Source: Anaerolinea sp. (GTDB lineage: Bacteria > Chloroflexota > Anaerolineae > Anaerolineales > Anaerolineaceae). Taken from it: 64,000 bases of DNA. Where the stretch lies: assembly GCA_029975055.1 (NCBI GenBank), contig JARKPU010000002.1, forward strand, positions 113,332-177,331. Reading direction: 5' to 3'. A program made the translations under genes and the position numbers. The notes below the pieces were generated by a model, which was not told the DNA's origin, ran no database searches, and was given only the letters and a program-made list of their open reading frames with translations. Within the stretch, counting starts at the first letter, position 1. Every line of letters starts with the position of its first letter. Below are positions 60,089-64,000 of the stretch, in pieces.

Positions 60089-61318
60089 TTAAACCTGCTT
60101 ATCGAGCGCCCAGTCGTGGCGCGCTTCCGCCGGGGCGGGGGTAATCAACGGCCTTTCGAGCGGGGCTTCCACCCCGGGCGCGCTGGAACACAGGCGCAGC
60201 AGCGGCGGGGTGGCCAGCGTGGTCGCCAGGGTGACGATAACCAGCGCGGAAAAGGTCTTCGCATCCAGCAGCCCGCCCGCCAGCCCGGCTCCGGCGATCA
60301 CCAGGGCCACCTCTCCGCGCGAGACCATGCTCACCCCCACCTGCAGAGATGCCCTGCCCGGCAGGCCCGCGATGCGCGCCCCCAGCCCCGAGCCGATCAC
60401 CTTGCTGGCGATGGCAACGGCCGCCAGGCTGCCGGTGAGCAGCGGGGCGGTCGTCAACCCTTCGAGCCTGGCCTGCAAGCCGATGTTCACGAAAAACACC
60501 GGGATGAAGAACCCATACCCAAGCGCCGCCGACCCGGCATGGATGGGGTGTGCATGGTCCACGTGCCGGCTCACCACCGCGCCGAGGAGATAGGCCCCGG
60601 TGATGGCGGCCACGCTGCCCAGTTCCTCGGCCGCCCAGGCATAGGCGAGCAGGAGCGCCACAATCACCGCCAGGGTGGCCTCGTGGTGTTTCAAGCGCCG
60701 TTCCAGGCGGACGATTTGCCTCAGCAGCAGGTTGCCAAGCAGCCAGGCCGCCGGCAGGAAGAGCGCCATGCGCCCCAGCGTGAGCAGCAGGTTGCCGCCC
60801 GAGTTGAGGCTCATCACCCCGGCGAAGACGATCACCCCCAGCACGTCGTCGATGATGGCCGCGCTGATGGTGGTGGCCCCTTCGATCGAGCGCAGCCTGC
60901 CCAGCTCGCGCAGGGTCTGCGCCGAAACGCTCACGCTGGTGGCCGTCAACACCGCGCCCAGGAAGAGCGCGTGCGCCGCAGGCAGGCCAAAGGCCGCCCC
61001 CAGCCCGAACCCGCCCGCCAGCGGTAAAATCACCCCGCCGGCGGCAGCCAGGAAGGAAGCCTTGCCCACACGTTTGAGCGCCTGAAGGTCTGTTTCCAGC
61101 CCGGCGATGAACATGAGCAAGATGACGCCCAGGTCGGCCAGGAAGTTCATCGTCTCGGAGGGGTGAAGCCAGTTCAACACGGCAGGCCCCACCAGGAACC
61201 CCAGGCAAAGCTCGCCGAACACGGCCGGCAAGCCTAACCGCCTGCTGGCGGCCGCGGCCAGCCGCGTCCCCGCCAGGATACCCGCCAATGGAAGAAGCAT
61301 CTCTACCGTTAAGTGCAT
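60089..61318 (-). CDS. CPA2-family monovalent cation:proton antiporter
   Basis: The product is 409 residues with about twelve hydrophobic helices. Motifs of the KefB/NapA type are present: ELCLGFLVGP, LEDL-like GLETDLQALK, the helix-break TATSVSVSAQTL, and IIDDVLG with two adjacent aspartates used for ion binding. It should exchange Na+ or K+ for H+ and help in pH or salt homeostasis. There is no TrkA-N or RCK regulatory domain; the C-terminal ~30 residues are a short soluble tail. ATG 61318 is the first start; the gene is convergent with the LuxR regulator, 21 bases apart. Confidence 0.9.
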   Translation of the reverse strand: MHLTVEMLLPLAGILAGTRLAAAASRRLGLPAVFGELCLGFLVGPAVLNWLHPSETMNFLADLGVILLMFIAGLETDLQALKRVGKASFLAAAGGVILPLAGGFGLGAAFGLPAAHALFLGAVLTATSVSVSAQTLRELGRLRSIEGATTISAAIIDDVLGVIVFAGVMSLNSGGNLLLTLGRMALFLPAAWLLGNLLLRQIVRLERRLKHHEATLAVIVALLLAYAWAAEELGSVAAITGAYLLGAVVSRHVDHAHPIHAGSAALGYGFFIPVFFVNIGLQARLEGLTTAPLLTGSLAAVAIASKVIGSGLGARIAGLPGRASLQVGVSMVSRGEVALVIAGAGLAGGLLDAKTFSALVIVTLATTLATPPLLRLCSSAPGVEAPLERPLITPAPAEARHDWALDKQV

Positions 61319-61447
61319 GCAGCCCGCCTTCGCTCAAGCCCGGCGCCGCGCCGGGTGATCTACGCTAGAGGCATTGTACGGGGCCGCCGGGCAGGTTTCT
61401 AGTACCCGGATGGAGAAACTTCCATCCCCGCCCGCAGAGCCCAGGCA

Positions 61448-61487
61448 GTGGATGAATGGGCTGCAATGACCCAAAAGGGTCATCCAC
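61448..61487. other. Nested inverted repeats in the antiporter/small-protein intergenic region
   Basis: GTGGATGA (61448-61455) is the exact reverse complement of TCATCCAC (61480-61487). Inside, ATGACCC-AAAA-GGGTCAT (61466-61483) is a perfect 7-bp hairpin or operator-like palindrome sharing bases with it. The 281-bp gap 61319-61599 holds the promoters of two divergent genes; this may be a regulator site. No other structure was recognised there. Confidence 0.35.
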
Positions 61488-61599
61488 CGGCGAAGTGTAT
61501 TAACCCGGTCAGTTAATCCATTCGGATGATGACCCGCTCCACGCGCAAGCGTACACTGGACGGTAGATATCAAACCCGCGCAATTGTGGAGATGGGCAT

Positions 61600-61800
61600 A
61601 TGGTGAAGATGATCGAAGCCGAAACCGAAACCGTCGAACCCGAGCCGGTCATCGCCGCCTGCGATGCGCCCGAGCCGCAGCCCGACCGCCCAGCGCCGCG
61701 CAAGGGTTTATGGGCCGCCCGCATCGTGAATTCCTTGTTCGGCTTGCTCGCCGGCTGCCTGGTTGGATCCGGCTGGTCGGTCGCCGTCCGCGATGAATAG
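61600..61800 (+). CDS. Small membrane protein, hypothetical
   Basis: The product would be 66 residues: an acidic, Glu/Pro-rich N-terminal half and one membrane helix near the C-terminus (IVNSLFGLLAGCLVGSGW). The ATG has GGAGATGGG upstream at good spacing. Coding use is consistent, and the frame is not a shadow of another gene. No family recognised. It is 192 bases before the ABC ATPase gene on the same strand. Confidence 0.5.
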   Translation: MVKMIEAETETVEPEPVIAACDAPEPQPDRPAPRKGLWAARIVNSLFGLLAGCLVGSGWSVAVRDE

Positions 61801-61904
61801 GGAACTGCTCAAATGGAGGGAACAACCAAACATAAATAGTACATTAACCCGATGCGCGCGACGCCCGGTTTTGCTACACTGTCTGGGGGGCGCGGGTTAC
61901 AGCC

Positions 61905-61944
61905 TTTCTGCAGATTGCGGTGCTCGCTCCACAATCTGCAGAAA
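61905..61944. repeat. Diverged fourth copy of the palindromic intergenic element
   Basis: Arms of 19 bases with two mismatches (TTTCTGCAGATTG... and ...CAATCTGCAGAAA) flank the loop TC. The core GGTGC-TC-GCTCC replaces GGGGC-NN-GCCCC of the other three copies. Outer segments and flanking duplications are not convincing. It lies 48 bases before the ABC ATPase start. Confidence 0.5.
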
Positions 61945-61992
61945 CCAGCACTTTCGGGGGAATCACTCATTCGGCCTGGAAAGAGGAACACC

Positions 61993-62952
61993 ATGGAATA
62001 TGTGATCGACACGCAAGGATTGTGCAAATCCTACAAAAAGGTGGATGCGCTCAAAAACCTGAACCTGCAGGTTCCCAAGAACTCGATCTTCGGGTTCCTG
62101 GGGCCCAACGGCGCCGGAAAGACGACCACCATCAAGCTGCTCCTGGGCCTGATCAACCCAACCGCCGGCTCGGCCTGCATCTTCGGGCTGGATACGGTGC
62201 GCGACTCGGTCGCCATCCGCTCGCGCATCGGCTACCTGCCGCAAGACCCGCGCTTCTACGAATATATGACGGCCCGCGAAATCCTCAACTATACGGCCCA
62301 TTTCTTCTTCAAGGGCCCGCAGAAAGAGATCAACGAGCGCGTGGCCGAAACCCTCACGCTGGTCGGGCTGGAAGACAAAGCCGACCGGCCGATCAAGGGC
62401 TTTTCGGGCGGTGAGCGCCAGCGGCTGGGCATCGCCCAGGCCCAGGTCAACTACCCCGACCTGCTCATCCTCGATGAACCCGCCGCCTCGCTCGACCCAA
62501 TGGGCCGCCGCGACGTCCTGGAGGTGATGGAACGCCTGCGCAAGTACACCACCATCTTCTACTGCACGCACATCCTGGATGACGTCCAGCGCGTCAGCGA
62601 CACGGTGGCCATCCTCAACCACGGCGAGCTGGTGGCCTCCGGATCGATCGAATCGCTGCTGGCTGGCGGCGAAGGCACCGCCTACGAGGTGCACCTCAAG
62701 GGCAGCCCGCAGGCGCTTTACCAGCACGTCAGCGCCCAGCCCTGGGTGAGTAATGTACTTACCAAATCGCACAACGGCGTGACGGAATGGGTCATCCAAG
62801 TCTCCGACGCATCCGCCGCCGAGAACGGGCTCTTCCGCATGCTGGCGGCCGATGAAAACGTCGTTGTGACCAATTTCCACCTCAAAGCCCACGAACTGGA
62901 AGAGGTCTTCCTGCGCATCGTGGAAGGAGATTCTCATGGCAACCGGAAATAG
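61993..62952 (+). CDS. ABC transporter ATP-binding protein
   Basis: The product is 319 residues. Walker A lies at 37-45 (GPNGAGKTT); then the Q loop (LPQDPRFYE), signature FSGGERQRLG, Walker B (LLILDEPAAS) and H loop (THILDD). Residues after ~235 form an extra C-terminal domain, as in NatA/CcmA/drug exporter ATPases. The ATG has AGAGGA upstream; the frame is open to 61852 but that part runs through the palindrome at 61905-61944. The permease gene overlaps its end by 17 bases, so the two make one exporter. Substrate unknown. Confidence 0.93.
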   Translation: MEYVIDTQGLCKSYKKVDALKNLNLQVPKNSIFGFLGPNGAGKTTTIKLLLGLINPTAGSACIFGLDTVRDSVAIRSRIGYLPQDPRFYEYMTAREILNYTAHFFFKGPQKEINERVAETLTLVGLEDKADRPIKGFSGGERQRLGIAQAQVNYPDLLILDEPAASLDPMGRRDVLEVMERLRKYTTIFYCTHILDDVQRVSDTVAILNHGELVASGSIESLLAGGEGTAYEVHLKGSPQALYQHVSAQPWVSNVLTKSHNGVTEWVIQVSDASAAENGLFRMLAADENVVVTNFHLKAHELEEVFLRIVEGDSHGNRK

Positions 62953-63739
62953 CAAAATGATCCCCGTCCTCGGCGCAGGCTGGAGCCGTGGATTAGAAAA
63001 TGTTCTCAGCGGCGAACTCGGCCGCTGGTTCAAGACACGGCGCTGGTGGGCGCAGATCATCATCTGGACGCTCTCGATCAACCTCATTTACTTCTTCGTC
63101 GCCATCTCGGTCCCCAAGTCTGAAACCTCGCTGGATAACTCGGTCATGATCTTCAATATCTTCCTTGGGCTGGTCGGGGCCATCGGGGTGAGCATCGTCA
63201 TGCAAAGTGCCGTGGTCGGCGAGAAGCGCTCCGGCACGGCAGCCTGGGTGCTTTCCAAGCCCGTCTCGCGCGCCGCGTTCATCCTTTCCAAGCTGCTCGC
63301 CAACCTGCTGGGCCTCGTCGTGACAATGATCCTCGTGCAGGGCGTGATCGCCTACCTCATCACCACATTCATCGTGGGGATAACGCTCTCGGTACCGGCG
63401 TTCCTGGCCGCGCTGGGCGTTCACGCCGTTAATCTTCTGTTCTATCTGACCCTCACGCTGCTGATGGGAGTCTTATTCGAGCAGACCGCGCCGGTCATCG
63501 GCATCCCGCTGGCGGTGCTCTTCGGGCAGAACATCATCATGTCCTTCTACCCGCCCCTGGCGCGCTTTGTGCCCTGGACCCTGGCAATCCCGGTCGGCGG
63601 GAACGCCTACCCGTCGATCGCCATGAACGTGATGACCGGGGCTCCGGTGCCCAGCTTCCTGCCGTTATGGATCGCCCTGGCCGCCTCGGCGGTGTTCCTG
63701 GGCATTTCATTGTTGGTGTTTCAAAAGCAAGAATTATAG
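62936..63739 (+). CDS. ABC-2-type transporter permease
   Basis: The product is 267 residues with six hydrophobic helices starting at about residue 37, and the ABC-2 pattern of a cytosolic amphipathic N-terminus followed by SAVVGEKRSGTAAWVLSKP, the EK-G motif of this permease class. ATG 62936 has AGGAG at good spacing inside the ATPase gene. It should pair with that ATPase as a membrane exporter. A GC-rich terminator follows directly after the stop. Confidence 0.9.
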   Translation: MATGNSKMIPVLGAGWSRGLENVLSGELGRWFKTRRWWAQIIIWTLSINLIYFFVAISVPKSETSLDNSVMIFNIFLGLVGAIGVSIVMQSAVVGEKRSGTAAWVLSKPVSRAAFILSKLLANLLGLVVTMILVQGVIAYLITTFIVGITLSVPAFLAALGVHAVNLLFYLTLTLLMGVLFEQTAPVIGIPLAVLFGQNIIMSFYPPLARFVPWTLAIPVGGNAYPSIAMNVMTGAPVPSFLPLWIALAASAVFLGISLLVFQKQEL

Positions 63740-63754
63740 GTTCCAATAACGAAG

Positions 63755-63786
63755 CCCGGGGGGGGGAATCCCCCCGGGTTTGCATT
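63755..63786 (+). terminator. Intrinsic terminator after the ABC operon
   Basis: CCCGGGGGG (63755-63763) and CCCCCCGGG (63770-63778) form a perfect 9-bp GC stem 15 bases past the permease stop, followed by TTTGCATTT. Confidence 0.75.
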
Positions 63787-63789
63787 TCG

Positions 63790-63985
63790 GTCGATTCCAT
63801 GACCGCACCCCTTTTTCTTCTTGTGGGGCGCGGTCGGTTTTGTGACCGCACCATTTTCTCTTCTTGTAGGGTGCGGTCGATTTTATGACCGCACCATTTT
63901 CTCTTCTTGTAGGGTACGGTCGATAGTATGACCGCACCATTTTGCCAGTAAAAGATGGTGCGGCCCAAAGCGGCCGCACCCTACA
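63790..63985. repeat. 43-bp tandem repeat tract with terminal inverted repeat
   Basis: Units begin at 63790, 63833, 63876 and 63919, exactly 43 bases apart. The first three are complete (GTCGATTTTATGACCGCACC plus a T-rich half ending TTCTTGTAGGG); the fourth keeps only its first ~25 bases. Each unit junction forms TGCGGTC...GACCGCA. The tract closes with CCGCACCCTACA (63974-63985), the exact inverse of TGTAGGGTGCGG (63865-63876), suggesting an element or nested elements. Both halves of the unit repeat, so this is not a CRISPR. No gene is seen here. Confidence 0.7.
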
Positions 63986-64000
63986 AACCCCGAAGGGTGC

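Noticed and set aside
63537..63979. Minus-strand open frames over the 43-bp repeats
   Set aside because: They consist of translated repeat units and antisense of the permease gene.
63790..63985. CRISPR array
   Set aside because: The parts between the palindromes are themselves repeated with only small changes, so there are no unique spacers; no cas gene is nearby.

Overview
The window is 64 kb of GC-rich, densely coded bacterial chromosome without rRNA, tRNA or CRISPR. The gene content points to a Chloroflexota (Anaerolineae-like) bacterium. The signs are NarX/NarL-type two-component pairs, a cyclase/AAA/TPR giant regulator, multidomain secreted proteins, CHAT proteases and several sigma70-like TATAAT boxes close to start codons. 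This assignment is an inference from gene style; no marker gene is present.

Layout. 1-6.7 kb: a partial giant secreted protein, a lone degenerate receiver-domain protein just upstream of it, and a LuxR-type response regulator with its kinase, all on the minus strand. 6.8-9.9 kb: a TetR regulator and a GH2 glycosidase. 10-17.2 kb: signalling genes (zinc-ribbon protein; cyclic-nucleotide-binding PP2C phosphatase overlapping a class III cyclase/AAA/TPR protein; membrane diguanylate cyclase). 17.3-19.3 kb: an AONS/KBL-type PLP enzyme and a pirin. 19.7-35.4 kb: one tight five-gene operon of large proteins without signal peptides (PhoD-like phosphoesterase, DUF6603-type protein, three conserved proteins of unknown function). 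35.5-39.8 kb: PfkB kinase, VOC protein, NagB-like protein with a changed catalytic residue, and a BY-kinase. 40.3-48.1 kb: a translationally coupled four-gene operon of two CHAT caspase-like proteins, a TPR protein ending in an FlhA(FHIPEP)-like domain, and a second FlhA-like soluble protein. 48.2-50.9 kb: a GH99-like lipoprotein and an SLC13/ArsB-type transporter. 51-60 kb: a 1,827-residue Ig-repeat surface protein, again preceded by a lone degenerate receiver protein and again beside a kinase/LuxR regulator pair. 60-64 kb: a CPA2 antiporter, a small membrane protein, an ABC exporter pair, then a tandem/inverted repeat tract.

The strongest candidates for undescribed biology are three. First, the CHAT-CHAT-TPR/FlhA-FlhA operon, a possible protease-armed sensor or effector system using FlhA-type cytoplasmic domains with no flagellar or type III export genes nearby. 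Second, the five-gene DUF6603 operon. Third, two copies of a module in which a lone phosphorylation-dead receiver protein precedes a giant exported protein next to a two-component pair. A family of 68-69 bp palindromic MITE-like elements with 9-bp flanking duplications is scattered between genes; three clear copies and one diverged copy are seen.
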